Translations under genes and position numbers: made by a program
Origin: Schizophyllum amplum
Lineage: Eukaryota; Basidiomycota; Agaricomycetes; Agaricales; Schizophyllaceae
Assembly: GCA_007026445.1 (NCBI GenBank)
Contig: VDMD01000002.1
Coordinates: forward strand, 1,116,001 to 1,180,000
Direction of reading: 5' to 3'
Length of the DNA: 64,000 nucleotides
The notes under the pieces: generated by a model
The model's database searches: none
The model's input: only the letters and a program-made list of their open reading frames with translations
Told to the model about the DNA's origin: nothing
In this document: positions 22,560 to 36,119 of the stretch, piece by piece
How the letters are laid out: every line of letters begins with the position of its first letter
Numbering within the stretch: position 1 is the stretch's first letter

Positions 22560-24295
22560 AATAGGGCCAAAGAATAATCAGTGGCGGGTGGCGACGCGCG
22601 GGCGGACAGACGAAGCGGAGGCGCAGGCGCAGGCCAACGCACGCGAGTCGCCGCTCTCGCACCTGGAGAACCTGCTGCTCGCACAGGCAGCGTGGGAAAA
22701 CGGCGGCGGCGGCAGCTCCTGGAGCCAAGTGTCCAAGACGCTCAACCGCCACGCCCTCACCAACAGACCAGCCTCCTACTTTAACGCCCCGGTCAGTCCC
22801 AGTCCCCTCTGCCACAACACACAACAACTTACGCCTGCACAGATGTGTCGCGCCCATCACACGAACCTCTTGAACGACTATGGCCTCGACCCGTACGCGA
22901 CACGATCGACGCGCACACACATACTAATCATCCCCCAAGGTCAGACCCCGACAACGCAAAGCCAAAATGTGCGTCCAACGCGCCTCAATCCTCGCGTACT
23001 CACGCGACTGCACAGCCACCCCATACAAGCGCCTGTCAGAGATCCTCTATGCCGTTCGCATAAAGGAGCTGGCTCAGGAGATCAGAGCAGAGGAGGAGGC
23101 TTACAGGTGCGCGTCCCCCCTTCGCTCCTACTCGTGTTCTGACTGCCATCTAGGCGAATTGTCTGCGAAATTGAAGACATCAAGGCCGGCCGGTGCGACG
23201 CGAAGATCAAGGCCGAGTCCCATCCGCCACCAGTGCGTCCCCATTACCTGCGCATCGCGTCGCGTCACTCATCATCCGATAGGACACTGCCCCCGTGTCA
23301 CCGATCGAGGACTCTGCGAGGGACGACGCCCAGGCAGAAGAGGGCCGCAAAGATGAGGAGGAGACCGCAAACAATCATACGCGCAATACCTCCGAAGCAA
23401 CCTCTGACGACGAAGGCGCCAGCTCGGGCGAGGAACCGCTCCACGATGTGCGAAGCACCTCTGCGCACAACACGCGAAGTACATCCCCCTCCGCTCGCCC
23501 TCTCCCGCGACCCGTCTCACAGTTGCACAGAATCTAGCCGCATATCCTCGGTGAGCGCCTCTCGGAGGGAGAAAGGCAAGCGCCCTGCCCTCTCCGAAGA
23601 GCCTGAAACCCCGCTCCGGACACCAGAGGCGGGATCAGTGCCACCCGAAGCGATGTCAATCGACGCCGACGAGAACGACGAGACTGACGAGGCGCAGAGG
23701 GGCCGTCGCTCGAGTACGTGCCCTTTTCCCTCATCACTGCGGCCCCTTCCCTCTTCACAATCATTCCTGACCCCACCCACCAGAGCGCAAAGCCTCCCCC
23801 GCCGACGACACCGCTCGCGACAAAAAGCGCGCGAGAGAGGACTCTGAGGCCACCGCCGACGACGACCCCCGCGCCCGCCGCTCCTCCGCCAAATCCGAGC
23901 CCGCGCGCAACTTCAAGCCCGTCATCATCATGCTCCACGAGCAGATCTCCCAGCACCGCAACGGCAACATCTTTCACAACCCGATCAAGACGAGCGAGGC
24001 GCCGGACTACTACCGCGTCGTCAAGCGGCCCATCGACCTCAAGACGATCAAGGCGAGGATTCGGGACGGCGCGATTGCCAACACGGCCGAGTTCCATCGG
24101 GATATTTTGCTGATGTTTGCGAACTCGATGATGTATAACCATCCGGAGACGGATATACACCAGATGGCGGCGCAGGTGCGTGGTTTTATCGCAACGAAAT
24201 GTAATAAATTCGAACCCGTTTTGCTTCAGATGATGATTGAAAGCGAGCAGATGATTGAGACACATAGGCAGACGGAGGCTTGGAGTCAGACCTAG
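22560..24295 (+). CDS. Bromodomain protein of the BRD8/Bdc1 (NuA4-associated) type
   Basis: The clear part starts near 22640 with ESPLSHLENLLLAQAAWENGGG-SWSQVSKTLNRHALTNRPASYF. This N-terminal module is shared with BRD8, the bromodomain subunit of the animal NuA4/TIP60 complex; fission yeast Bdc1 is the fungal counterpart. Next come a helical part (CVQRASILAYSRDCTATPYKRLSEILYAVRIKELAQEIRAEEEAYR, then RIVCEIEDIKAGRCDAKI), an acidic/serine-rich linker, and a single bromodomain near the end: PVIIMLHEQISQHRNGNIFHNPI, APDYYRVVKRPIDLKTIKARIRDG, FANSMMYNHPETDIHQMA. The last exon is short (MMIESEQMIETH, stop 24293-24295). Introns follow GT-AG rules. No in-frame ATG exists before the first clear exon, so a 5' coding exon, probably between 22400 and 22640, is unresolved and the start given is approximate. 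Confidence 0.8.
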
Positions 24296-24478
24296 CGGGG
24301 TACTTGAGTAGCTTAACGGTGCTTCCCTTGACCTACTACACTCTTGAGCGCTTGAAGCCTTTCGAAAAACGCAACCTTGGAGCGAACAGATTGCAAGAGA
24401 TCTATAATACAGCAAATACAGAGCAGATCCGAGAGCAGCGGCGATACAGCAAGATTGGCACAACAAGGAACACGATGT

Positions 24479-27400
24479 TCAAAACCAAGGCAAATACAAC
24501 TCCCCCATCTTCGTCAACTGCAGCGGATTGGTCGCCTGCAAGATCAGGTTGGTCGCAGCGCTGACCACTGGAGACAAGAGCGTGGACCCGTCCTGGCTCG
24601 TTCCCTATGAGATGTCCCGTCAGTCGCCTTGTGCAAAGGGGAGGTAGGGAGCTATACTCACGATCTCACGCTGCTCCTTACACGCCACGATCGACGCGCG
24701 CTTCACGAACTGGTCGATATTCGAGAACACGACAGCACGGAACTGCGGCTCTGCGGACCAGGAGCGCTCCCGCATGTTGAACCAAGACGTCATCTCGTCG
24801 CGCGCGAACAGGCAGACATACGTCTCGAGCTCGTGCTGGTGAAATGTTCGTTAGTCCCAAATTCTCTAGGCATGCACGGTGGAACGCACCTCGGTGTCCG
24901 TCAGGCTGCGTCCAATGGCCACAAGGCCGGCCGTCATGAGCGCCTCCGTGCCAATAGGCCCGACGAAGTTCTGCAAGTTGGGCGTGAAGCGGAAGGGGAC
25001 AGGATCCAGGGTCATGGATATGGGGATGTTTTGCGCCATGCCTGGAAGAAGAATATACGTGTTAGGAATACGCAGCAACAAGACGTGAGCAAGCCGCATA
25101 CCTGGAGTGAGGCTGACCATGGTGATCTGGCCCGTTGACCGCGAGAAGAAGAAGGTGTTCGGGTTGCGGTGCGTGACCCCGAACATGTACGTGAGGAAGC
25201 TGTTTGCCGCCAGCTGTAGCGTAAACTGTTTTCGCATGCGCCAGAGCTCCGTTGGGCCCTTCATCGTGCGAAGCATATACTGCGAGGGCGAATGTTAGTA
25301 CGCACGGGGAGACGACGCAAGACATACGTACGTTGGTGAGGATAGTGTCCGGAACCAACTTCGTCATCAGCTCGTCCATGATGTCCTTCTTCATCATTAG
25401 ATACTCAACCTTCGTCGGGCTCTGCGGATACAATCAACGGGTGAAGCCATATCGAGCGAGCGAACTGACCGGCTGCTGCCTGTTATGCGTGTTTTTTATG
25501 TCGCGCAAGGTCTTCCTGACGCGCTCGCCTATGAAGAACAAAGCTTCCTCCCTCGAAATACCCTTCTCTTCGCAGTGCAGATCGTACACATCCTGGAGAG
25601 TCGTGTACGACGAGTCGGTCATCCACAGACGCATGTTGGTATTCAGCGCGACTCCCATCGGCACATGGAAGGACAGATTTCGCCTCAGCGTCTCCTTTTT
25701 CCGCCCCAGCGCGCTGGCAAAAATATGAGTGCGAATAAACTTGATGGTGACTGGCAAGACATACAGATTAAGCGTCCGGAAGACCTGCATCGTCCTCTCC
25801 TCTCGCCGAAAGTGTCGCAAGTACGGGAACTGCATCGCGAACGTCGTGCGAGAGTTGTCGTTGCCGATGACGGTGAAGCGTTTCCACGGCGTTCCCGCCG
25901 TCCGCCCATTTTCGATGCGAGGCGCGAACTTCTGGATCCTGACGAAGTTCTGGTTGTTGTCTTTGTCCTAATGTAGATCTGAATATACTTCCCAATATAT
26001 GCGGTAAGATGTGGATGCTTACCTCCGTATACTGCCCGGGCACCTCAATCTCATCAATCTTGCTGTATTGGAACTGAATGAGGTAGTGACTGAGTGTGTC
26101 CAGAGGCTGCGTCCGTGAGCGCAAGTCAAGAGATCGCTCATACTTGTCGCGCCACTTCTGCAGCTTCTGCATATACTCATGATGAGTGAGCTTGGACTGC
26201 AAAAAGTCTTGCTCGAACTCGTTCTAAGAACGTGTCAGTGATCACAAAGTAGAGCAACAGCTAGAAGAGCTTACCCTGACAGGGCTGGGTGGCATGTTGG
26301 AGTGAACGCGACGCATATTGTCGACCGACGCTTGTTTCAGCTGGCCATCGTCCTCGATTGTGTTCGTCCGGCTGATGTACACGGAGCACGCGTCGTGGAG
26401 CAACAAGCATATGTTGCGGTAATTCTCCTCGTCCATGTTGAGCTTGAACTTCGTATGGATCTGATCGACCAGCGTCTCCATGCTGAGAGTTAAGAGAGGG
26501 AACATCGTCTTCAGAATCTGCACGATCTCTTCCAGGTAGTCCCATGCCTGCTTGGACACGGGAGTGATGCCGTCCTTCGCCTGAGCTGCTTGCGAAGTTT
26601 GCGATCCGTCCGTCGCGCCCAAGGCGGAACCAGCAGCGGGAGCAGCCGGATCAGAACCGTTCGCGGAGGATTCGTTAGCCCGCGCAACAGCTTGCCGCGA
26701 AGTCGCCAACCGCTTGACGCCCAGTATCTCATCTCTGAATGTGCGCAAGTGGTAGAACAGCGCCTGTATGTGGTTTAGCCCGAATCTGACAAGCGTAATG
26801 AGACACAACATACCTGAGGGTAGTGCCTAGCGATTTGAAGAAGGACATAGCGCGCCTGCTTCATTTCCTTGTGCATGAACGCCTGGCATAGCTGCGGGAT
26901 GTAGGAGATCCAGAACCATGAGACTGTCTCGCCTTTGTATGTGTCGAATGCGCGCAGGATGGTCATGGTCGCATCATCCATGCTGAGAAGCCAAAGAACA
27001 CGGCCCAGCAATGGTCGGCTTTTGCCGTTCTTGTAAAGACCGGCGGCCTGCAGGTAGCAAGTGACAGCACTGGCGGCATGACTGAGGTCGTTCGAGTTCT
27101 CCTTGAACATCTTGTCGCTGAAGCGGCCCCATTGTGCCCAAGCTTTAGGTTGCTGCATATCCAGCTGGACTGCCTGTGCGAAAGCCAAGGCGGCCTCATC
27201 CGGGCGTGCCATCTTGGCGTGGAACATGCCTTTCAGCGTATAGAATTCCGCCTTCTGCGACGCCGTGAAGAATACGAGGTTGGTGTTGTTGATGACTTCG
27301 AGACCAGATGCGAGCTCGCTCGGCTTCTGGTAATGACAACGAGCCTGCTCGCGCAACTTCAGGAACGCCTCCGAAATCTCGATATTGGGAAGTGTGTAGA

Positions 27401-30400
27401 TCTTCGTCAGAGCGGACATGCACACATCGAGAAGCTCGTGCTTGCGGGCGACGTGAGCGAAACGATTGATTATCCACGCCGTTTCATGGAAGCCCCGGTA
27501 GCCGAATGTGTTCGTATTTGAAGCCCCGCTGCCGTTCTGTCCTTGTTGTGGGATGAGCGGGATATACTTCTTGTTAATAGAGCTGAAGACGTTCTGGCGC
27601 CAATGCACAAGGTCACTCCAGATGCTGATGTCGTCATGAATGTTGGGCAAGCGCTCGCGCCAAGCCTGCAGAACAACCTTCAGATCGCTGGACTTCTTCT
27701 CCAAGTTGCCGGGCACCGTCTGCGCTAGGGAGGCGTAGATAGAGACGGCTTCCTGGAGTTCGACGAATTGCTGGAAATGTTGCAGGAGGGGAATATGCGC
27801 AGGCGAGAGATGCGATGGTAGATTGACCCATTTGCGTAACGACAGCTGAGTGGCATCCTCAAGGGCTTTGGTGAACTCAGTGTTCTTCTCTGGCGCGTCG
27901 GGGACCTTCAACAGCGCCAAGAAGGCCTCGAAGATGAGACGACGAATCGTCGGCGGGTCAGGCAACTGTGAGATATGCTCCTGGATGAGTTCGAGATTCT
28001 CGTCCCAATTCTTCGTCCGCCAAGCAGCCTCCAGCAGCAATTCGGGGTTGCTTTCCGTTCTCGCGAGCTCGTACAGAAGATCCCATTGCTGGAGTTTCTG
28101 AGCGGCTAGAATCCAGTGGTCTTCCCATAGGCAATACTCCTGCTCCGTGAAAGGTATTGCGCCGTTGCGTGCCTTGGTTTGCGCTATCTCGTACGTCTGC
28201 TGCGCCTGTTCCCACATGCCAATCTGCTCGAAAGCGAGGCTGTTGTTGGTATCGTTGTGAAGAGAGCGATACCGCCAAACCCCATAGAACATATCTTCTT
28301 CCGCCAATTCCGCGTAGACGTCGGCGAGAGAATCATAGACGAAGTCTCGGATGTTCGGCTCGTCGTCTTTAACGTACTGGAGAGATGCCCCAAGAATCTC
28401 CATACCCACGTGCCACGCGCCGTAGGTTTTCGCCAGGTACTTCACCAGATGAGGCGGGAGGCTCATAGGAGGTGAACAAGCATGCGCCCCTGCGAGGAAT
28501 GCTTGCACGACATTTGGACGAGCCTGTGCTTGCTTCGTGTGATACTCGCGGGTTAGGCAATTGATCAGATGGTAGGTGATCTCGGATTGGTCTCTCCTAG
28601 GGATATGTGGCCACGTAGACGGGAAGAGAGACACCCAGGTGTCATGGGCGGCCTGCAAGTCCAGACACAGTAGATGTCGCATAGGCGACACCAGCGCATC
28701 TGCCAGCGGTCGAGGTAGCATCGGAAGCGTAGATGTCGAGGTGCGAGGCGGTGAATCTGCCGCGCCCAGGAGGAGATAGATGGCCAGGTATGTCCAGTTA
28801 TGATCCGCCAACGCGTCCCAATTCTGCACCCCAAAGATGTAAGTCAGGCGATTCGTCAACGACCGCGGCACGCTGGAATCTAGCAGATTCAGAAACTTCT
28901 CGCGTAGCGCAGAGTCAGGCGAGCGGCACCCCACGAGGAACGGTGCTTCCAAGCGATGGGTGAGGTCGCTGCGGCGCAAGGTTGGCTCTGTGAAGATGTC
29001 GTAGACAAGCTGAAGATACGGCAGGAAAACGACGCTTCCTCGCGTCTCGAGCATGACCATCTTCTGAAGCATCGCACTCTTCTCCCGCATCGTCGGATAC
29101 GAGTCCTGCTGATTGGATATAGCCCAATCCCGTGCCATATCCAGGATGTACCGTAGCAAGACGACACTCTTTGACTTCTCGATGAGGAGGTGGAAGACAG
29201 CCAGAAAGTTTTTACGAGCATCGCCGAAATGAGATATAGACATCTTGCAAATTTCGGATGCGATGATGATGTGCTTGACGGTTGCGTCGAAGGCGGGGGA
29301 TTCGATCGGCAACGAGATATGGTCCTTCGCTAGTTTGGCAGCAACCTTCATGACGCCAGTTGCGTATTCGGCGACACGTTCCGGCGTTGGTCCCACGACG
29401 GCTCTGATCATGAGAAGAGTACCCCGTATGGACGTGTGTTTCGTAAGGCCGTCCGATATCGATGTCGAGACGAAGTTGAAGAAGTCTTTCATGGGCGTGT
29501 CATTGTCGTCGTCCTCTTTCGGCAAAGGGTACAATCGGAGGAGCCGCTCCAATATGGGATAGAGTGCATCATAGAGCACGGCATGCTCGGATAGTAGTCC
29601 CTTGTGAAGTAACTTGTGGAGGAACTCGGCGTGGGTTCTAACCCAGTCATCGTCATGCTCGGAAGCGATGATTTGCAGCACGCGCGCACACGAAACTGCC
29701 CAGGTGACGGTCGTGTCGTTCGTCAACTCCTGTCAATGCGTCAGCCATCAGTAGGCCTATGACAGCAGGAGGCTCACAGATTCAAGAGGCTTGGAAAAGT
29801 AACGAAGGCCGAACGTGACGTCGGTGAAGCCCTTGGGTCCCACTATAAGCTTCAGCAGTGCCAAAGCGCGCGAGACCACGTGAGATGGCGACTCGAAGGA
29901 CAAGGCTATCCGGGGGTCAGACGCGAGCCGGGGATCCGGCTGCGACGTTGCGATCCGTATAAGATAGCTGACCATATTCTCCTTCAGTATAAGGGGAGTC
30001 ATCCACGTCTTCTCGCCCTTGGCTTTCTCCGCCATAGCCTGTTGCTCCCACTCGTACAGCACGTGCAGTACCTCTATGGACAGTGCGCGATACTCGGCCG
30101 CCGTCGTGGTGTTCATACCCAACTTGGGGAGCGAATTCGATATATGGGCGACGAAGAGGGAGCGCACAGGATAGAATAGCTGAGGATGCTTCACGATAAG
30201 CTGGCAGATGGTGCTGGTGACAAGCTGCGTGCTGCCCTCCTCCTGTGTCAGCCGACGAGCGATTGAAGCCCACTGCGGGCACTCCTGGCCGGCCTCTGGG
30301 CCGGGCAAAGACTGGGTGATAGCTGACAACGCTTCTGCCCGAATGTTGTTCTTGATCTCCTGGGGGGTGCGCAACAATGTCGTCCACGACCGCATGATGA

Positions 30401-33400
30401 AGTTTGTGGGCGCCTGAAACGCCGCATAGCAACGGGCAGTTAGGAGAAGCGCAGTCTGCTTCACAATGTTATCCTCCTCGTTAGGGATCACATCCCACGC
30501 ATAGCGGAAGATGCCCTTGCGTTCATCCTCCAGCAACTTCGAGTAATGTTGAACGAGAATCGTCGTGAGATGAAGAATCTCGATCTTGGAAGTTTCCTCT
30601 AGTTTCCCATTCCCGTCGTTCGAGCACGCCGTGTACCAGGTCCTCTTGCCTATCTGCGCTGCATAGTCTGCGTCGATCAGCTCCTCGATTGCACCGGAGC
30701 GCATCGCGTGAACCTGCAGAATCGGCGTGATCAAGTATCGCAGGACGTTACACTTCTCCGCAGGAGTCCTTGCGTCGTGATCGGTCCAAGTCAAGAAGCG
30801 ATACAGGATATTTCGTCGGAAGCCGACGTCCTCGCTCAACGCTGCATGACGGTACAGAAATCGCGTCGTGGAGACCAAATTGATTCCCAGGTCGACGGTG
30901 TAGAGGGAGACGATCTCGAAGAGCAGGTCGATGCGACGAATCTGCTGCAGCGTTTTGATAAAAATGTCTCGTGTCACGACGACGCGCTCGATGAACGCTG
31001 GGTCCTCCTTTGCGCGGCGCAGGTCTGCTCTCCAGAGCTCCATCAAGGCATCGATGACGAAGTCGTGCTGTTGGAGCCAGGTATCATCCAGATCGGCCAT
31101 GTCCTGGAACAGGTGAAGGGCGGGCAGCACCGACTCCGGGTCAATTCCTCGAATGAACAGAGACACCATCACTCCTGCACGCGACGCGAGCTCTCGCTCA
31201 AGGTTGGGCGCTAGCCTCGCCTGTAGTATGCTACGCAATGTCCGCACGTGCCTCGGGAGGTGGAGATGCCGCATGAAGAAGTCGATACCCTCGGAAGGAT
31301 AGCGGTTGAGGTACTTGGCCAGTGGCTCAGAGAAGGGACTGCGGCTTGAGGAGTGCATCTGCGCTTCCGTCAGAACAATCGCGTTGACGAGGTTCTCCAA
31401 GAAGATGTTGGCTGCGGAGGGCAGGAGGTGGAAGATGTTTGCCAGGCGGACGAGCTTCGTGATATTCTCGTTGCTGTATAGCGCCAGCTTGGAAGAGGCT
31501 TGCAGCATCTGAGGATCGGCAACGGCGCGGAAATGGTCGAGCAACTTGTGCCCAATCTCCACCTTGAAGTAGTTTGTCAACAACTCCAGCAGACGCGCGA
31601 GGCCCTCTAAGCCTGGGACTGATAGACGCTTCGGGTCGGCGAGGTTCATCAGGATGGGCCGCAGACCAGTCTGAAGAAGCTCTTTGGGCAGCCGGCTCTG
31701 GTGATTCAGCACCATTCGTAGACCCTCGTGCGCCACGTCCTTCACCTCCACTGACGGCGAGTATAACGACTTGAAGTACACCGACGTGACCCTATGCATG
31801 CATATCATGAGTAAAACAAGAGCGCGGCATTACCATGGAACGAACCTCTGTCGCGTCTGATGCTGCTTCGAGTAAAAGTCGGTCAGAGGCATCGAGGCCG
31901 TCAGTAGCTTAATGCAGGCAACCCTCAGTCGCACTATATCGAACCCGCCTTGACGCGGATGATTGCGCCCAAGCAACGACGCATCCTCCGCATCTGCAAG
32001 GCCGAGCGCCTCGTGCAGCAATCGCAAGAGTTCGTCGTTTAACTCCGCCAGTGGAGGATCCAAGGTAATGCAGTACCGCACAGCTTCAATCATACCGATC
32101 TGGATGCTACACGGCAAGGCGCGCAGAGGCTTCGTGTAGATGCTGCCTAGTAGGCGATCGCTGTGAGGCTGCAGGAGCTCGGTCGCCGGCCGACCGCTCA
32201 AGTAGACGATACAGTCCATAGCTTGATGCGCCGCATCCCGCACGAGGGGATTGGGCGCCTGGATCTCGCCAAAAAACACACCCATAAGCGCGGCGGCGCG
32301 GTTGAAAGGATGCTGCTGGCCATCGACGTGCGGATTGCACATCTTGAGGATCTTCAGCAGGGTGTCGACGAACCGCGACACATCCCGTTCAACGTCGATC
32401 GGGATGTCCTTGAGCACATGCAGCAGCGTGCGGTACAGGTCGCTCTCGCGCTCGTGCACCCACTTGATCTCTGGTGTGGACGTCTCGGTCATGATGTCGA
32501 TCCCGGCGCAACATGCGACCTTGCGACACCAGCCGTCGTCGAAAGCCAGCGCCGTGAAGCGGTTGGCGATCTGGTGGAGGATGGGCATCAGGTCCTCCAC
32601 CTTGACGGCAACGTCGTCGCGCAGGGCGATCACATCATCGACGATCGCGCGCACGACTTCCGCGGCCTTCTTCGCTCGGGTGGGGTTGTCGTGGGCCATG
32701 GACTGCGGCACAGCGTCCAGCAGCGTCGACATCATGGGCGAAGGGGTTATACGTAGACCCGGCTCGCGCGGCGCTTGGTTGCGCTTGATCTCCATCGCAA
32801 AGACAAGGCGGCAGGTGTCCTTCATCAGCTTCTCGGCGCGTTCGTCGAATTCTGCGAGGTGGATAGACTCAAGAACAGCGTCCAAGCAAGAGCGGAACAC
32901 TTCTTCAGCATCTCTGCTTGACACGCCCTACGGCACGTTAGTACAATACCAATATGCTGAAGGTGAACACGGTACCTCGTGCATGAGCTCTACGATGCAG
33001 TTCTCAACAAATTCGAATGCATGACTACGATCCAGGGCATTCGTCGTCGGCCTGCGCAATGCCTGGAGTGCGAGTGCCGCAGTGGGCCCCAAAGCCACCT
33101 TCGATATGCCACCCCCGAACGACACAGTAACGACAGCAGGATCCGAGTGATTGTGCCACTCAAACCTCGGCTCCTTCGCCAACAGCCGCCTATTGCGCCC
33201 GCCCAATTTGCCCAAGATACGTATAGCAGTATGCGCAGCGACGTGGTTAGCCGGGCGCGGCTTCAGCAAATCGTGCAACGCCTCCATGAGCTCGCGCAGC
33301 ACATTATTCAACGTCGGGTCCAGGAAATCCGGCGTCAGGTTGTCGATGCACAGCTCGAGCGTACGCAACCCCTGCGCGACGAGATCAGGCCCGGGGCTCT

Positions 33401-35892
33401 TCAGCGCGATGGCCAACGGGTGCATGAGATGCGTCAGGTGCGGCAAAAGATGCGTCAGCCGCAGCGGAATTGTGAGGCAGAGATGCACGAGCATGTCCCG
33501 CGCATGGCCCTCGGAGGCCAGCAGATGCCTGTTCATGTTCTCCAGCATCTCTGGGAGTAGTGGTAGCACCTCCTTGTACAGCATATCGAACCTTCCCGAT
33601 CCGATCGCGCGGTAGATCGCGCGCAGCAGGGTGTAGTAATGCGTCGGCCGCGACGCCTTCGCGGCAAGCGGGAAGCAGTCCATGAGCAGCTTTGGCAGAT
33701 GGCCGGCTATGATGCTCTCGTTCGTCGGCGTGTACACCTCTTTCTCCAGCACGCCGAAAGCCATCTTGTAGTAGCGGATCGTGTACGCGGCGTTGTAGTC
33801 GTCCAGGTCGCCCAGCAGGGGCAGCCGGTCGACGAGGAACTTGAGGATCACCGACAGCATTGTCGACGACGTGCTTTCCCTCATGAGCAGGTACTGGCAC
33901 AGGCTGACGAGCGGGATGCGCTTCACGGCGTAGTCGAAGAAAAACTCGATCTTCACGGTCCAAATTTCCTGGAAGACGTGCGGGTCGACCTCGAGGAGGA
34001 CGGGGCCCAGGTGCTCGGTGATCGACTCCTGGGGAGGATCTTGCAGACGCGGGTCCGGATCGAATAGCGCGGCGCAGCGGATGCATGCGTCGAACAACCG
34101 GAAGATGAGGGTGCCCTCCGGCAGGGGCGCGTCGCATCTCTTCAATCCCTGCAAAAAGAGGCGCAGGCCGTGCACGAGCGCCTTGAAGGTGGTGCGAGAA
34201 ACTGAAGCACGCAATCAGACAGGCCGTGTGTAGTAAAACAATCCCGCTCACGATTGATGATATCCATAGGCGGTTTCTCTACGGCAAAGTACGCCCCGCC
34301 TATGGGCCGCGACTTCTCAATGTACACCATATCCACCGCATCCCCATTGCCAGCCCTGGCCCTCGCCACCGTGCCGGATAGCTCCTCATGCATCACTACG
34401 AGCGCGTCCAGTCGGTCCAGGAAACCATTGAACATGAAACGCATGAGCTTCGCAACATGCGGGTCCGGTCCTCTGGAAGTCAACGTCTCCGCCAAACCCA
34501 GGAGCATCTTCAGACATGGGATTTGCAGGTAGTTGTACAACGTCGGATTGTGGATCTGGGGCATGTATGTCCGAATGACGAGCTCGATTTGCTCCATGGA
34601 TAGGTCTGCGCGGATATGGTGGATGAAGTCGGTGACGAGGGCGTAGACGTGCGGTCTGAGGACACAGTGAATTCCAGTGTTGAGTACAAATTCGAGGACT
34701 TCCACATACCGCAGTGCTTCACGCGCTGTGAATCCCGTACCCAGCAGCACGCGCTCGTCAATGACTTTGTCCACTTGAGGAACAAGTACGCGACGGTGTG
34801 CAGTAGTAATCATGTGGCGGAACGGCACCATGATGTCCTGCAACGACAGTCTTAGGTGAAGGTCGATCAGTTGACATGCAACGCACCCTGCGAAGAGCAA
34901 ACGAAGTGGATGGAAGATCTTGCATGATTCGGAAGGCCGAGAGCATCAACTGGTCCCCACGAGCCATCTCCGGACTGGTGCGCTCAACAAATATCACGAA
35001 GGACAACATCTACGACGCGCCGTTAGTACGAAGCACTGCTTGAACACGGTAGCATTACCTTGATCTGGGCCAGCATAAAGTCACTGTATGCCTGGGCATT
35101 CTTGATAGTAGGCGCCATGCCATACCAAGTGTCTCCCATGGCCTCGCAATCCTCTCTGGCAGCCTTCTGCGCAGGCGCCTCCGCCTGGAGCAGCTCAAAA
35201 GCCGGTTCAACCAGTAGTTGCAATTGTTCAGGCGCTTGCGCCCTCGCGTAGTTGTTGAGGATAAATGTGATGTACAGGCCCAGCTCCGTCGCGACCTTGA
35301 AGCTGCGAATGCTCGGCAGCGCTATTGTGGGGTCGAGTACGGCAGAGTCCTCGGACAGCGTCTGATCCACGAGGATGCAGACATTGCGCTGCAGCTCCAT
35401 GAAGATGCTGGCCAGTTCTCTTTGAACGTCCTCGGGCATGAAGCGATACAGGCGCATATAGTCGACCAGGGTCTTGCACGCGAGGGCGCCCATGTCCTCA
35501 TTGTCATGACGGAGGATGTAAATGAGACAGAGGGGGATGGCAGGTATGTGCGCTCTGATGTGTTCTCCGTGGGGGAGATGGTTGATGATGTCGGTGAGTG
35601 TGAGGCGGAATTTGTACTCGAGGTCAGTGCGGCTGAAGGATGTCTGGCCGGTGCGGAGAAGTTCAAGTATGGACGGTATCATGAGCGAGATGGACCGCAG
35701 AGAGTCTTGGTCTCGTGCCGCCTCTGATATTTTCTCGCGTATCTCTGTGGCGGCGTCGCATTTCGTTTGCAGGTCTGACGGGGGAAAGATGAGCGGGAGT
35801 GTACAAGGCTGAGTGGCGGACTACGCACCGACGCCGGGGTCGACAATCTTTGCGACTCTGAGTTCCATGTCGCTGGTCGACATCATTTCCAT
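24479..35892 (-). CDS. TRA1: TRA1/TRRAP, giant PIKK-family pseudokinase scaffold of SAGA and NuA4
   Basis: A minus-strand gene of about 11.4 kb with many short introns. The largest uninterrupted blocks lie at 26775-29726, 29757-31808, 31830-32924 and 32928-34214. It starts at 35892 (MEMMSTSDMELRVAKIVDPGVDLQTKCDAATEIREK) after an upstream in-frame stop. Most of the protein is helical HEAT/TPR-like repeat sequence with the FAT domain toward the end. In the kinase-like domain the catalytic loop reads THRNPNTFFF instead of the usual GDRHxxN and no DFG is present, so it should be inactive, as known for Tra1/TRRAP. After a final intron comes a clear FATC tail, LILQATNPLQLTKMGELYLPWF, stop 24479-24481. 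Tra1 contacts transcription activators and brings SAGA and NuA4 acetyltransferases to promoters. It lies tail-to-tail with the bromodomain gene and head-to-head with the gamma-tubulin complex gene. Confidence 0.95.
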
Positions 35893-36119
35893 GACTGCGG
35901 CGTCGCGCAGGGGGGCGACAAAGGAGTGCCGCCGGGCCCGCGACTAGAACGCGAGGGGAAGAAAGCAAGGTACTTTGGTCACGTGCGCACCAGAGAAAGC
36001 ACGCTTCGGCCTCCGGACCGATATTGTTGCACATGCTCGTGCACGCGTCTCGCGATCTTGAGTTGGATCGCGCGCCTCTTGGTTCGTTTATCAACGCGAC
36101 TAGTATTCACGCGTTCACC

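Noticed and set aside
23920..24466. A 310-codon minus-strand frame over the bromodomain exons
   Set aside because: The opposite strand encodes an unmistakable bromodomain; this frame has no family signal.
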